This document shows positions 42,820 through 51,737 of a stretch of 64,000 nucleotides of DNA, in pieces (within the stretch, counting starts at the first letter, position 1; the number at the start of each line of letters is the position of its first letter). This DNA comes from Natronorubrum thiooxidans (GTDB lineage Archaea; Halobacteriota; Halobacteria; Halobacteriales; Natrialbaceae). The DNA is taken from NCBI RefSeq assembly GCF_900156475.1, contig NZ_FTNR01000002.1, positions 1 through 64,000 of the forward strand. Direction: 5' to 3'. A program made the position numbers and the translations under genes. The notes under the pieces are model-generated. The model saw only the letters and a list, made by a program, of their open reading frames with translations, was not told the DNA's origin and ran no database searches.

Positions 42820-43797
42820 ATGGGAAACGCTGCACTACGTGATATCGCCGTCATCGAGGAGGTTCCCTTCGACGACGTCGAGGGTGTCGTCGCGGTCGAC
42901 GCACACAACTGGCTCTACCGCTATCTGACGACGACGGTCAAGTGGACGAACAGTTCGAAGTACACGACCGCCGACGGCACTGAAGTCGCGAATCTCGTCG
43001 GCATCATCCAGGGCCTCCCCAAGTTCTTCGAACACGACATCACCCCGGTAATGGTCTTTGACGGTGGCCCCTCGGAACTGAAAGCCGACGAGATCGAGTC
43101 CCGCCGCGAGCAACGCGAGACCTACGAGGACCAACTCGAGGCCGCCCGCGAGGAGGGTGACGCAGTCGCGATCGCCCAACTCGAGTCCCGAACGCAACGG
43201 CTGACGCCGACGATTCAGGAGACGAGCCGTGAGTTGCTCGAGTTGCTCGACGTCCCAATCGTCGAAGCGCCGGCGGAGGGTGAAGCACAGGCCGCCCACA
43301 TGGCTCGACGCGGCGACGCCGACTACGTCGGCTCGGAGGACTACGACGCGTTGCTCTTCGGCGCGCCGCTGACCCTGCGACAGCTCACAAGCAAGGGCAA
43401 CCCCGAACTGATGGATCTCGAGGCCACGCTCGCACATCACGACCTCACGCTCGAGCAACTGATCGACGCGGCAATTCTCATCGGTACCGACTTCAACGAC
43501 GGTGTGCACGGGATCGGTCCCAAGACGGCGATCACGGAGATTACCGAGCATGGCGACCTCTGGAGCGTTCTCGAGGCCCGCGGCGACAGCGTCGAGTACG
43601 GTGACCGCGTGCGACAGCTGTTCCGTGATCCGAATGTGACCGACGACTACGAGTTCGAGACGACGCTCGAGCCGGATCTCGAGGCCGCGCGGGCGTACGT
43701 CACCGACGAGTGGGGTGTCGACGCCGGCGAGGTCGAACGCGGCTTCGAACGGATCGACGAGAGCGTGACACAGACGGGGCTGGATCGCTGGACCTGA
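42820..43797 (+). CDS. fen: flap endonuclease FEN1, 325 aa
   Basis: N-terminal [15 protein letters not shown], then the XPG N region ([26 protein letters not shown]) and XPG I region ([23 protein letters not shown], in parts) with the acidic residues that bind two metals. A helix-hairpin-helix follows ([14 protein letters not shown]). The tail QTGLDRWT is a PCNA-interaction motif. It cuts 5' flaps in Okazaki fragment processing and repair. Length and start (ATG 42820) fit the archaeal family. Confidence 0.95.
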   Translation: MGNAALRDIAVIEEVPFDDVEGVVAVDAHNWLYRYLTTTVKWTNSSKYTTADGTEVANLVGIIQGLPKFFEHDITPVMVFDGGPSELKADEIESRREQRETYEDQLEAAREEGDAVAIAQLESRTQRLTPTIQETSRELLELLDVPIVEAPAEGEAQAAHMARRGDADYVGSEDYDALLFGAPLTLRQLTSKGNPELMDLEATLAHHDLTLEQLIDAAILIGTDFNDGVHGIGPKTAITEITEHGDLWSVLEARGDSVEYGDRVRQLFRDPNVTDDYEFETTLEPDLEAARAYVTDEWGVDAGEVERGFERIDESVTQTGLDRWT

Positions 43798-43822
43798 CCA
43801 CATTGCTGACCGAACGGCAAGC

Positions 43823-44908
43823 TTACGCGGAGTGAAGCGAGTCGACGATCGATTCGATAGTGTCGATCGGGAGGTCGTGTTCGGTCGCAATCTCCTCGAT
43901 CGTGGCCGGACTCGGCGTCGGTGGCGTCTCGTCGGGCTGTTCGGACTCGAACGGCGCTAACTCGGTGTCTCGAATATTCAGGTTGACTGCGTCCCAGCGG
44001 GTGTAGTGGCCGACGGAATCGAAGTACGCCTTCGTCGCGCGGCGTTCGTCACGGTCGAACTCGGCAGTGAGCAGCGTCTCCTCGCCAATTGCTGGGCCGG
44101 CTTTGACGATCCCGGCCGGGTTGATGAGCATGCTCCCGCCGGCGGCGATGTTGAAGTCGACGTCGTCCATCACGCGCTCAAGCATGTCGTCGCTCATGTA
44201 GGCCGAACTCGAGATGACGAACGACTGGGTTTCGAAGGCGTACTCGCGCATCGCGGGGTACTGATCACAGGTCTCGATCGCCGACCGATCCGTCGCCTTC
44301 GACTTGTCGCCGGGGTGGCCGTGCTGTTCCCAGAATCCGGGCCAGACGGCGGGGTGGATCTCCTCGCCCATCGCAGCGAGTGCGCCTTTCGGCAGGGTCA
44401 TGTGGTTCTCATAGCAGATGAGCCCGCCCATCCGGCCGATGTCGGTGTCGTGCGTGTCGAGCGTCGACGGATCGCCCCGCCCCCAGATCGTTCGCTCGCC
44501 GTGGGTCGGCATGAGCTTCCGGTGGCGACGTACCAGCTCGCCCGATCGGTCGAAGTAGAACAGCGAGTTGTACAGCGTCTCGCTTCCCGGCCGCTCGGAT
44601 CGTTCGTTCGTCCCCAAGACGACGTGGCAGTTCGCCTCGTCGATCACCTCGCCGAGTACCTCGAGAGCGTCGTCCTCGACCGAGAGGCTGTTTTTCTGCA
44701 AATCGACCATCAACTCGGTCCAGCGGGCGACCGAACTTCCTCGCCAGTAGGGGTAGCCAGGGAAGAACGTCTCCGGGAAGACGACGACGTCGACGTCCTG
44801 ATTGCCAGCCTTTTCGATCCATTGGCACGTCTTCTCGAGCGTGGCGTCCTTGCCGTGGTAGACCGGTTCGATCTGTGCGGCCGCCGCGGTGAACTGTTCT
44901 GCGACCAT
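43823..44908 (-). CDS. nitrilase-superfamily carbon-nitrogen hydrolase, 361 aa
   Basis: The catalytic triad is visible as E46 (FPETFFPGYPYW), K131 (HRKLMPTHGERTIWGRGD) and C165 (GGLICYENHM). This spacing and the WGRGD segment fit true nitrilases (nitrile to acid plus ammonia) better than amidases. The C-terminal 50 residues are an acidic extension. The start is ATG 44908. It stands alone, so the nitrile used in nature is not indicated. Confidence 0.85.
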   Translation of the reverse strand: MVAEQFTAAAAQIEPVYHGKDATLEKTCQWIEKAGNQDVDVVVFPETFFPGYPYWRGSSVARWTELMVDLQKNSLSVEDDALEVLGEVIDEANCHVVLGTNERSERPGSETLYNSLFYFDRSGELVRRHRKLMPTHGERTIWGRGDPSTLDTHDTDIGRMGGLICYENHMTLPKGALAAMGEEIHPAVWPGFWEQHGHPGDKSKATDRSAIETCDQYPAMREYAFETQSFVISSSAYMSDDMLERVMDDVDFNIAAGGSMLINPAGIVKAGPAIGEETLLTAEFDRDERRATKAYFDSVGHYTRWDAVNLNIRDTELAPFESEQPDETPPTPSPATIEEIATEHDLPIDTIESIVDSLHSA

Positions 44909-45012
44909 ACACGATGATTGCTAACGAGTACCAAAAGCGTACTGTCACAGTTGGCACACGCTCGAGGACGGAGAACGGACGACAGATGGGACACGCAGGC
45001 GTCCCGAATCGG

Positions 45013-45990
45013 TTAGAACAGGTGGTCGTCGAGCAGTCGAGCGGGGCCGCCGACGTCCCAGATGGTCGTCGAGACGCCGCAGTCGGCGATTTCCTCTTCG
45101 ACGCGCTCGGCGTACTCTTCGGTGGTGTTGACGTAGACGGTGGCACCGGTGTCCGTCGAGAAGTAGACGGGGATGTCCTCCTCGTCGCGGAGTTTGCGGA
45201 CGCGATTGAAGATCGTCAGCGTCTCTGGTTGCCAGTAGACCCAGCCCGACGGGCCGGTCATCGTGGTTGCGGCGAGCGACAGCGAGTCGTGTTCGGCGAG
45301 TTCGAACACGCCCTCGAAGTCATTGTTCCGCAACGAGTCCCGCATCTCGGCGATCTGACCGTGGATGTGGGCGTTGCGCGCCTGAAACATGTGGCTGTCG
45401 GCGGCCTCGTTGTGGGCGTCCTCGGTCTCTTTGTGGTAGGGAACGAGTCCGACGATGATCTTGAGCTCCTCGTGGAGATCGGTCGGGATGCGACTCGAGC
45501 GACAGTCCTCGTCGTTCAGTCCCGTATGCAGTTGCGAGAACGCCCCGGTGACGGCTCGAGCGGCCGAGGCCGAACCGACACGAGCGATCGTCGAGATCTC
45601 CGGTTTCGACGCATCGAGCCCCGCGGCTTCGGCGAGTGCCATCGCGGCGGCCGCAAAGCCCGAGGACGACGAGCCAAGCCCGACGTTCGAGGGAAAGCTG
45701 TTCTCGCTCTCGAGGCGGACGGGGTAGACGGTGTGGGCGGCGTCGGATTTTGACCGTGCCTTTTCGACGACGGCTTCGACTCGCTCGTAGGCCCGGCCGT
45801 CGAGTTCCTCGCCGTCGACGACGAAGGTGTCCTCGTCGTAGTCCATCGAGAATTCGACGGTCGTCCGGGTGTGGCTCGGAGCCGTACAGAGGCTGATGCT
45901 GTCGTGATACGGCAGTCGCTTGATGTCGTCTCGCATTCCGTGGTACTTCACCAGCCCCTGGATCGGGTGGGCCATGGCGGTGGCTTTCAT
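45013..45990 (-). CDS. mvaD: phosphomevalonate decarboxylase MvaD, 325 aa
   Basis: GHMP-kinase fold: MKATAMAHPIQGLVKYHG at the N-terminus, the ATP loop FPSNVGLGSSSSGFAAAAMA, and GAFSQLHTGLNDEDCR. Haloarchaeal members decarboxylate mevalonate 5-phosphate to isopentenyl phosphate in the archaeal mevalonate route, a result from Haloferax. The start is ATG 45990; the longer frame to 46128 lies outside the family. It supplies isoprenoids used by enzymes such as UbiA here. Confidence 0.88.
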   Translation of the reverse strand: MKATAMAHPIQGLVKYHGMRDDIKRLPYHDSISLCTAPSHTRTTVEFSMDYDEDTFVVDGEELDGRAYERVEAVVEKARSKSDAAHTVYPVRLESENSFPSNVGLGSSSSGFAAAAMALAEAAGLDASKPEISTIARVGSASAARAVTGAFSQLHTGLNDEDCRSSRIPTDLHEELKIIVGLVPYHKETEDAHNEAADSHMFQARNAHIHGQIAEMRDSLRNNDFEGVFELAEHDSLSLAATTMTGPSGWVYWQPETLTIFNRVRKLRDEEDIPVYFSTDTGATVYVNTTEEYAERVEEEIADCGVSTTIWDVGGPARLLDDHLF

Positions 45991-46160
45991 ACCCGGATAG
46001 GCGGATGATGGCCGCTTAAAGCTCACGGCATCCGAGTGAGAACAGAATTCGTAGGGCTTTCGGGAGGAAGAGACGTCTCTGCAACGGGTTTCCGAGTATG
46101 GGTGGCGTGCCGGCGTGGCAGGCCACACCGCTCTGTGACCGTTGGTGGATCGCGGGGGCG

Positions 46161-47507
46161 TTACTCGAGGTTGCCCTGCAGCACTTTCGCGGCGGTCAGG
46201 ATCGGGTCCCAGACGGGGCTAAACGGCGGCGCGTAGGCGAGGTCGAGGTTCTGTAGCTCCGAGACGGTCAGTCCCGACGAGACGGCCGTCGCGACCGTGT
46301 CGATCCGTTTCGTGCCCTCTGGACCGACGAGACTGGCTCCGAGGACGCGGTTGCTCCCCTGATCAGCGACGAGCGTGACGGTCAGCTCGGTCGCGCCGGG
46401 GTAGTAGTGTGGGCGCGTCTCGGTGTCAATGGTGACGGAGACGGGGTCGAAGCCGGCCTCGCGTGCGCGCTCGTCGTCGATGATGCCGGTTCGAGCAGCA
46501 CCAAGCTCGAAGGCTTTGACGATCGCCGTGCCGGCGGTGCCGCCGGTCGCCGTGGGATCTCCCGAAACCGTCGAGCCGATCGCCCGACCGGCTCGGTTGG
46601 CCGTCAGCGCAAGCGGGACGTGGTCGGGCTCACCGGTGACGACGTTTTCCGCCTCGGCACAGTCGCCCGCGGCGTAGACGTCTTCGTCGTTCGTGCAGCC
46701 GTACTCGTCGGTCGCGATAGCCCCCGTTTCCCCGATCTCGATGCCGGCCGCCTCGGCGAGTTCGACGTTCGGCGCGACGCCGACGCCGACGATGACGAGG
46801 TCCGCCGACATCGAGTCGTCCTCAACTTCGACCGACTCGACGTGGTCGCTCCCGGCAAAGCCCTGGACGGCGGTCTCGAGGTGCAGATCGACGCCCTGCT
46901 CGCGGAGGTGCTCCTCGACGACCCGTGCCGTCTCCTCACCGAAGGGCTGGAGCGTCTGTGGGAGCATCTCGAAGATCGAGACGTCGACGCCGCGTTCGTC
47001 GAGCGCTTCGGCCATCTCGACGCCGACGTAGCCGCCGCCGACGATTGCGGCGGTCGCTGGCTCGTGGGCCGAGACGTAGTCTTCGATGGCGTCAGCCTGG
47101 TCCATGCTCCGGAGGGTGAACACGCCCTCGAGGTCCATCCCATCGAAAGGTGGGACGATAGCGCGAGCGCCAGTGCCGATCAGCAGGTCGCCGTAGGACT
47201 GTTCGAAGCGCTCGCCGTCGGCCTCGACGGTGACGGTCTTCGCCTCTGGGTCGATCGCGACGACCTCGTGGCCGGTCCGCAAGTCGACGTCACGCTGCTC
47301 GCGGAACTCCTCGGCCGTGACCGAGACGAGGTCCTCGAGGTTCTCGACGTCGCCTTTGACGTAGTAGGGCATCCCACAGCCCGCATACGAGACCCACTCG
47401 CCTTTTTCGAAGACGAGTACGTCCCGGTCCGGAGCCTCGCGTTTGGCCTTGCTTGCGGCACTCATCCCGGCTGCGTCCCCGCCGACGATGACGAACGGAT
47501 CTGTCAT
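46161..47507 (-). CDS. CoA-disulfide reductase-like FAD/NAD(P) oxidoreductase, 448 aa
   Basis: N-terminal FAD site VIVGGDAAGMSAASKAK, active-site SYAGCGMPYYV (Cys44), NAD(P) site AIVGGGYVGVEMAEAL, the second FAD motif VYAAGDCAEAEN, and a C-terminal dimerisation domain. This is the CoA-disulfide/NADH-oxidase/polysulfide-reductase group, single-Cys type. The neighbouring DsrE, TusA and rhodanese genes suggest that it reduces persulfides or CoA-polysulfide. The start is ATG 47507; a CACAATA motif lies 43-55 bases upstream. Confidence 0.85.
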   Translation of the reverse strand: MTDPFVIVGGDAAGMSAASKAKREAPDRDVLVFEKGEWVSYAGCGMPYYVKGDVENLEDLVSVTAEEFREQRDVDLRTGHEVVAIDPEAKTVTVEADGERFEQSYGDLLIGTGARAIVPPFDGMDLEGVFTLRSMDQADAIEDYVSAHEPATAAIVGGGYVGVEMAEALDERGVDVSIFEMLPQTLQPFGEETARVVEEHLREQGVDLHLETAVQGFAGSDHVESVEVEDDSMSADLVIVGVGVAPNVELAEAAGIEIGETGAIATDEYGCTNDEDVYAAGDCAEAENVVTGEPDHVPLALTANRAGRAIGSTVSGDPTATGGTAGTAIVKAFELGAARTGIIDDERAREAGFDPVSVTIDTETRPHYYPGATELTVTLVADQGSNRVLGASLVGPEGTKRIDTVATAVSSGLTVSELQNLDLAYAPPFSPVWDPILTAAKVLQGNLE

Positions 47508-47549
47508 GGCTGGCGATACGCTCGCATCGTAGTAAAGTATTTCCCAAAG

Positions 47550-47562
47550 TACACAATACTAA
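47550..47562. promoter_or_regulatory. CACAATA motif upstream of the CoA-disulfide-reductase-like gene
   Basis: GTACACAATACTA resembles three sites in the tusA/rhodanese-MBL divergent promoter (48854-49013). It may be a shared regulator site of the sulfur genes. Confidence 0.4.
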
Positions 47563-47739
47563 GAAGTCGCCGCCAGCGTCGATCACCAGCGACTGTGAGT
47601 GGTGGATACGTGTGACGCCGTCGGATATCACGTGACTGCGTCGTGGTCGAAGCGAGACGTCGAGAACGCTCTGCGGATGCTGTCAGCTACGGACCATGTG
47701 TACGCGTCTCAAGAATTGTTCGTCATCGGATTACTCGAA

Positions 47740-47991
47740 TTACTCGAGGTCGACACGCCCACTCGAGTGGACCGTAATGTCGTAGCCACGATACCGAAAC
47801 GAGACCTGTCCGCGACGGGCAGTCGTGTCGGATGTGGTTGGGTCGAAGAGTCGATCCAGAGCGTTCGTATCGACAACGTCGTACAGCGGCGGTTCGAGGC
47901 TGGCAGGGTCGACGTCGTCTGCGTTGGCGACGGTCTCGATGACACGCAGACTCGGACGTGCGTTCGCCTCCGGCGATTCGTGTTCGAGCAT
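47740..47991 (-). CDS. HalOD1 output-domain protein, 83 aa
   Basis: VIETVANADDVDPASLEPPLYDVVD, quoted in part (SLEPPLYDVVDTNALDRLF), and RGQVSFRYRGYDITVHSSGRV: the HalOD1 domain of haloarchaeal signalling proteins, here alone. It ends in a terminal GRVDLE. The start is ATG 47991, five bases after the DsrE-like gene's stop on the same strand, so it belongs to the tusA-dsrE operon. Role: probably protein or nucleic acid contact in a regulatory step, unknown. Confidence 0.8.
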   Translation of the reverse strand: MLEHESPEANARPSLRVIETVANADDVDPASLEPPLYDVVDTNALDRLFDPTTSDTTARRGQVSFRYRGYDITVHSSGRVDLE

Positions 47992-47996
47992 ATGGG

Positions 47997-48578
47997 TTAG
48001 ACCAACAGCTGGACGTCCGATTCGGCCATGTGCTGGATCGCGGTCGCTGCGCCGACGCCCGTCGTCACACCATCGTAGAAGTCGTCTTCGTCGTATTCCA
48101 TCAGCTCGATGGTCATCTGGCAGGCCTGCAGGTCGACACCCTGATCGAGCGAGAGGTCGATTAGCTCCTCGATGGTTGCGGTGCCGTTCTCGTCGATCTT
48201 CTTTTGCATCATCTTCGTCGCCATCGAGTCCATGCCGGGCAACGCGGCGAGTGCGTTCGGCATCGGCATGCTCGGGTTGCCGACGGCGGAGAGCTTGAGC
48301 TCCTTCGATTTCTCCTCGTGAAGGATGTCGAGTCCCCAGAACGTGTGGAAGACGACGACGTCCCAGCCGAAGGCAGCTGCCGTGCTCGCGAGGATCAGTG
48401 GCGGGTAGGCCATATCGAAACTGCCCTGGGTCGCGACGATCGTCATCTTCTGCTGATCGTCGCCGTCGTCCAGTTCGGCCAGCGACTGCTCGAGTTCGTC
48501 GACGCGCTCGCGCAGGGCCTGTACCTCGGCAGCGTCGATGGAGCCGTCGGCCGATGGCGTGGTGTTATCCGTACTCAT
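47997..48578 (-). CDS. DsrE/DsrF/DrsH-like sulfurtransferase, 193 aa
   Basis: An acidic coiled-coil start (AEVQALRERVDELEQSLAE) is followed by the DsrE fold: KMTIVATQGSFDMAYPPLIL, WDVVVFHTFWGLDIL, and the Cys site DLQACQMTIELME, the candidate persulfide carrier. DsrE-type proteins pass sulfur to or from TusA. It is one base from tusA (48580). The start is ATG 48578. Confidence 0.85.
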   Translation of the reverse strand: MSTDNTTPSADGSIDAAEVQALRERVDELEQSLAELDDGDDQQKMTIVATQGSFDMAYPPLILASTAAAFGWDVVVFHTFWGLDILHEEKSKELKLSAVGNPSMPMPNALAALPGMDSMATKMMQKKIDENGTATIEELIDLSLDQGVDLQACQMTIELMEYDEDDFYDGVTTGVGAATAIQHMAESDVQLLV

Positions 48579-48579
48579 A

Positions 48580-48825
48580 TTATGCCGTTTTCTTCACGTA
48601 GTGGGTGTAGAGGTCATCGCCCTCGACCTGATCGAGGAGTTCGACGCCGTCGGTGCCCTCTGCCCAGCCCTGAATGTCGCTCATGCTGCCCGAATCGGTC
48701 GAAACGACCTCGAGGACGTCGTCGGCGTCGAGGTCGTCGATGGCTTGCTTGGTTTTGACGATAGGCATTGGGCAGGACAGTCCTTTCACGTCGAGCGTCT
48801 CGGTGGTTTGGTATTCCGAACTCAT
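48580..48825 (-). CDS. tusA: TusA-family sulfur carrier, 81 aa
   Basis: TLDVKGLSCPMPIVKTKQAI has the CPxP motif whose first Cys (residue 18) carries the persulfide sulfur. It is the first gene of the tusA-dsrE-halOD1 minus-strand operon and divergent from the rhodanese-MBL gene; the 244-base gap holds several CACAATA motifs. Length is normal. Confidence 0.92.
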   Translation of the reverse strand: MSSEYQTTETLDVKGLSCPMPIVKTKQAIDDLDADDVLEVVSTDSGSMSDIQGWAEGTDGVELLDQVEGDDLYTHYVKKTA

Positions 48826-48853
48826 AGGTTATCTCTGCTCTGTATTGGAGCTA

Positions 48854-49013
48854 TTACACAATATTGGCTACGTCTATAAAAGGATATCGATTATTGTGCA
48901 TCTAGCGAACAGCTGTGAGTCGCCCAAACGGGTGCTGACCCCTCTGTGGGCGCTTACATACGTACAAACTAGAGTAATTCGGCACCTCGAGCAGAAGCTA
49001 TATTGTGCAATAA
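48854..49013. promoter_or_regulatory. divergent sulfur-gene promoter with three CACAATA motifs
   Basis: TTACACAATATTG (48854-48866), ATTATTGTGCATC (48890-48902, inverted) and TATTGTGCAATAA (49001-49013, itself TATTG-TG-CAATA). The CACAATA/TATTGTG core recurs once more before the CoA-disulfide-reductase-like gene. A TATA-like CTATAAAAG at 48874-48882 serves the tusA side or the opposite strand. Confidence 0.5.
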
Positions 49014-49069
49014 GGGAAATACTATACAAACTCTTAAGTGCGAGCAACCGGTACTGGGAACTGTACAAC

Positions 49070-50263
49070 ATGGCCGACATGGACTTTCCAACGCCTGACG
49101 AACCGGTCGAATCGGTGACCCCTGACGAACTGAAAGCACGAATCGATGCGGGCGACGAGGTTACGCTCCTCGATGCGCGCATGGAAAGCGACTACGACGA
49201 GTGGCGAATCGACGGCGAGAACGTCGAGTCGATCAACGTTCCGTACTTCGAGTTCCTTGAGGACGATATCGACGCCCACAGTCTCCAGAAGATCCCGGAG
49301 GACCGTGAGATCACCGTCCTCTGTGCGAAAGGCGGCGCGAGCGAGTTCGTCGCCGGGACGCTGGCCGAACGCGACTACGACGTCAACCATCTCGAGGACG
49401 GGATGAACGGCTGGGCACGAATCTACGAGGCCGTCGAGGTCAAGGACTACGACGGTGCCGGCACCCTGCTCCAGTACCAGCGCCCCTCCTCGGGCTGTCT
49501 GGGCTACTTCGTCTACGATGACGGCGAGGCAGCCATAATCGATCCGCTGCGTGCGTTCACCGACCGCTATCTGAACGACGCCGACGAGCTCGGTGTCGAG
49601 CTGAAGTACGCGATCGACACGCACATCCACGCCGATCACATCTCGGGCGTTCGCGCACTCGACGCCGTCGGTGTCGAGGGCGTCATCCCCGAGGCGTCGG
49701 TCGACCGCGGCGTCACCTACGCCGACGAGATGACGCTCGCCGAAGACGGCGACGAGTTCCAGGTCGGCGACGTCACGATCGAGACGGTGTACACGCCCGG
49801 CCACACCTCCGGGATGACCTCGTACCTGATCGACGACTCGCTGCTCGCGACTGGCGACGGGCTGTTCATCGAGAGCGTCGCCCGTCCCGACCTGGAGGAA
49901 GGCGACGACGGCGCACCCGAAGCCGCCAGCCTGCTCTACGAGTCGCTCCAGGAGCGTGTCCTCTCACAGCCCGACGACACCCTCATCGGTGGTGCTCACT
50001 TCAGTGACGCCGCCGAACCCGCCGCGGACGGCACCTACACCGCCCCGGTCGGCCAGCTCAAAGAGGACATGGCCGCGCTGACGATGGACGAAGACGAGTT
50101 CGTCGAGCTGATCCTCTCGGATATGCCACCTCGCCCGGCCAACTACGAGGACATCATCCCGACGAACCTCGGCCAGCAGCAGGCCGACGACGACGAAGCC
50201 TTCGAACTCGAGCTCGGCCCGAACAACTGTGCTGCCAGCCAGGACTCGCTGGCGGACGACTGA
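49070..50263 (+). CDS. rhodanese-MBL persulfide dioxygenase-like fusion, 397 aa
   Basis: Residues about 1-125 are a rhodanese domain with LLDARMESDYDEWRIDG and the active-site loop VLCAKGGAS (Cys). Then comes an ETHE1-like metallo-beta-lactamase domain with THIHADHISG, TPGHTSG and TGDGLFI, a single-Fe persulfide dioxygenase pattern. Such enzymes turn GSSH/CoA persulfides into sulfite and a thiol. The order rhodanese then MBL is the reverse of the better-known CstB/PRF fusions. The start is ATG 49070 (MADMDFP); the longer frame is not acidic. Two transporter genes follow. Confidence 0.85.
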   Translation: MADMDFPTPDEPVESVTPDELKARIDAGDEVTLLDARMESDYDEWRIDGENVESINVPYFEFLEDDIDAHSLQKIPEDREITVLCAKGGASEFVAGTLAERDYDVNHLEDGMNGWARIYEAVEVKDYDGAGTLLQYQRPSSGCLGYFVYDDGEAAIIDPLRAFTDRYLNDADELGVELKYAIDTHIHADHISGVRALDAVGVEGVIPEASVDRGVTYADEMTLAEDGDEFQVGDVTIETVYTPGHTSGMTSYLIDDSLLATGDGLFIESVARPDLEEGDDGAPEAASLLYESLQERVLSQPDDTLIGGAHFSDAAEPAADGTYTAPVGQLKEDMAALTMDEDEFVELILSDMPPRPANYEDIIPTNLGQQQADDDEAFELELGPNNCAASQDSLADD

Positions 50264-50283
50264 GCCACGTGATCTGATACTGA

Positions 50284-50775
50284 ATGTTCACAGAACTCCT
50301 TCCGCTTTCGTTGACCGCCGAGCTGTTCCCCAACGGCATCACTCGGTACGCCGTCGGGGGACTGTTCGTCGGCCTCGGCGCGGTCGTAATCTACATGGGG
50401 ACCGGAATCGCTGCCGGCGCGAGTACGTTCCTCGAGTCGACGCTGTCGTACGTCTCCGATCAGTCTCGGTTCCAGCAGTACCGCAGTTCGCGGGACTGGC
50501 GGATCGTATTCACGCTGGGGATCATCCTCGGGGCGGCGGTGTACGCCGTCTTCTGGCAGGGTGGCGCATGGACGACGGACGTCCAGCCCTGGCGGCTGCT
50601 GCTCGGCGGCGTCTTCGTCGGGATCGGCACCCGTATCGGCAAGGGCTGTACGTCCGGCCACGGCGTCTGTGGCGTCGGCTCGGCGTCGAAGACGTCGATC
50701 GTCGGCGTGGTGACGTTCCTGCTGGTCGCGATCGTAACGGCACAGCTGGTCCAGCTCATGGGGGTGAGTCCGTAA
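50284..50775 (+). CDS. YeeE/YedE half-transporter, N-terminal type, 163 aa
   Basis: About four hydrophobic segments and the conserved Cys loop GKGCTSGHGVCGVG. YeeE/YedE (TsuA-like) proteins import thiosulfate or other sulfur species through such Cys residues. Bacterial proteins are one chain; here two genes code for two halves, the second at 50830. It lies 20 bases after the rhodanese-MBL gene. Confidence 0.82.
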   Translation: MFTELLPLSLTAELFPNGITRYAVGGLFVGLGAVVIYMGTGIAAGASTFLESTLSYVSDQSRFQQYRSSRDWRIVFTLGIILGAAVYAVFWQGGAWTTDVQPWRLLLGGVFVGIGTRIGKGCTSGHGVCGVGSASKTSIVGVVTFLLVAIVTAQLVQLMGVSP

Positions 50776-50829
50776 TATGAGTTGCGAGACACGTGCGTCT
50801 CGAGATAGCGAACGGGGAGGTGACGACCC

Positions 50830-51288
50830 GTGAGCGACCGACATCCCCTGTTCATGCCGCTGATCTTCGTCGGCGGCCTGATCTTCGGCTTCGGGCTCGG
50901 CTTTAGTCACATGGCCCGCCCGGAAGTCGTGCTGGATTTCCTCCAGTTTACCGACTTCGGGCTGTTGTTCGTCATGTTCGGTGCGGCGATCGTCACCGGG
51001 ATCGCCTTCGCGATCATGCCTCGAGTGAGCGATCGCGCACCGCTAACCGGCGACGTGTACGGCCGCCGGCTGAAGTCGTTCGACCGCAACGTCTTGATCG
51101 GCGGCGCGATCTTCGGCGTCGGCTGGGGCCTGTCGGGGATCTGTCCCGGCGCGGCCTACGCGAGCATCGGGATCGGCAATTTCACGATCCTCTGGGCGCT
51201 CGCCGGCATGTTCGCCGGTGCCTACCTCCAGGGCCGCTGGCGCAGCCAGCGTGCGGCGTCCGAAACCACGCCTGCGGGTGCTGACTAA
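50830..51288 (+). CDS. YeeE/YedE half-transporter, C-terminal type, 152 aa
   Basis: GTG start; hydrophobic segments with GGAIFGVGWGLSGICPGAAY (single Cys loop), the second-half motif of YeeE/YedE proteins (DUF6691-like). It probably forms the channel with the 50284 product and feeds persulfide or thiosulfate to the TusA/DsrE/rhodanese enzymes. Confidence 0.82.
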   Translation: MSDRHPLFMPLIFVGGLIFGFGLGFSHMARPEVVLDFLQFTDFGLLFVMFGAAIVTGIAFAIMPRVSDRAPLTGDVYGRRLKSFDRNVLIGGAIFGVGWGLSGICPGAAYASIGIGNFTILWALAGMFAGAYLQGRWRSQRAASETTPAGAD

Positions 51289-51494
51289 CCCCGTGACTTC
51301 GACTCCAGTCCCACGAATCGCTGTCTGAACGCGTTTTTGTACACCACTTCGTTTCTGATCGCCCAGACCGCAGTCTTGCTCGGGGTGTCGGTGTCGTTTA
51401 ACGATACCTACGACGAGCGCGTCATAGAATAGACATAGTGTGGAAACTGCTAGCCGGTCGTACGACGGGGCGTCTGTGCGTCGACTATGGCGGG

Positions 51495-51725
51495 TTAGCG
51501 CATTTCTTCTCGAGAGACGAACGCCGAGCCGGTCGCTTTGATCCACGTCTCCTCGATGGTACCGGCGGTCACGGCCGAATAGATCGTACAGACGTCCGGC
51601 CGGTAGTCGTTGCGCTCGAGATACGCCTGATAACACGGCGAAACGTCTCCGGGGAAAGGGTCATCGGCGGCCGCTAACGCGTCGATATCCGCCCGGCGTT
51701 CGGCGTCGGTGTTCCGTTCGGTCAT
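51495..51725 (-). CDS. small DUF7511-like protein, 76 aa
   Basis: Acidic N-terminus, then DVCTIYSAVTAGTIEETWIK and FVSREEMR. Its end aligns with that of the 68-aa protein at 14871 (WTAVPADATGDDRVRKWL, CDLEEWR), so both belong to one haloarchaeal family. It is 12 bases downstream of cobW on the same strand, so co-transcribed. Role unknown, perhaps linked to metal supply through cobW. Confidence 0.7.
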   Translation of the reverse strand: MTERNTDAERRADIDALAAADDPFPGDVSPCYQAYLERNDYRPDVCTIYSAVTAGTIEETWIKATGSAFVSREEMR

Positions 51726-51737
51726 CGTCGAACCTTG

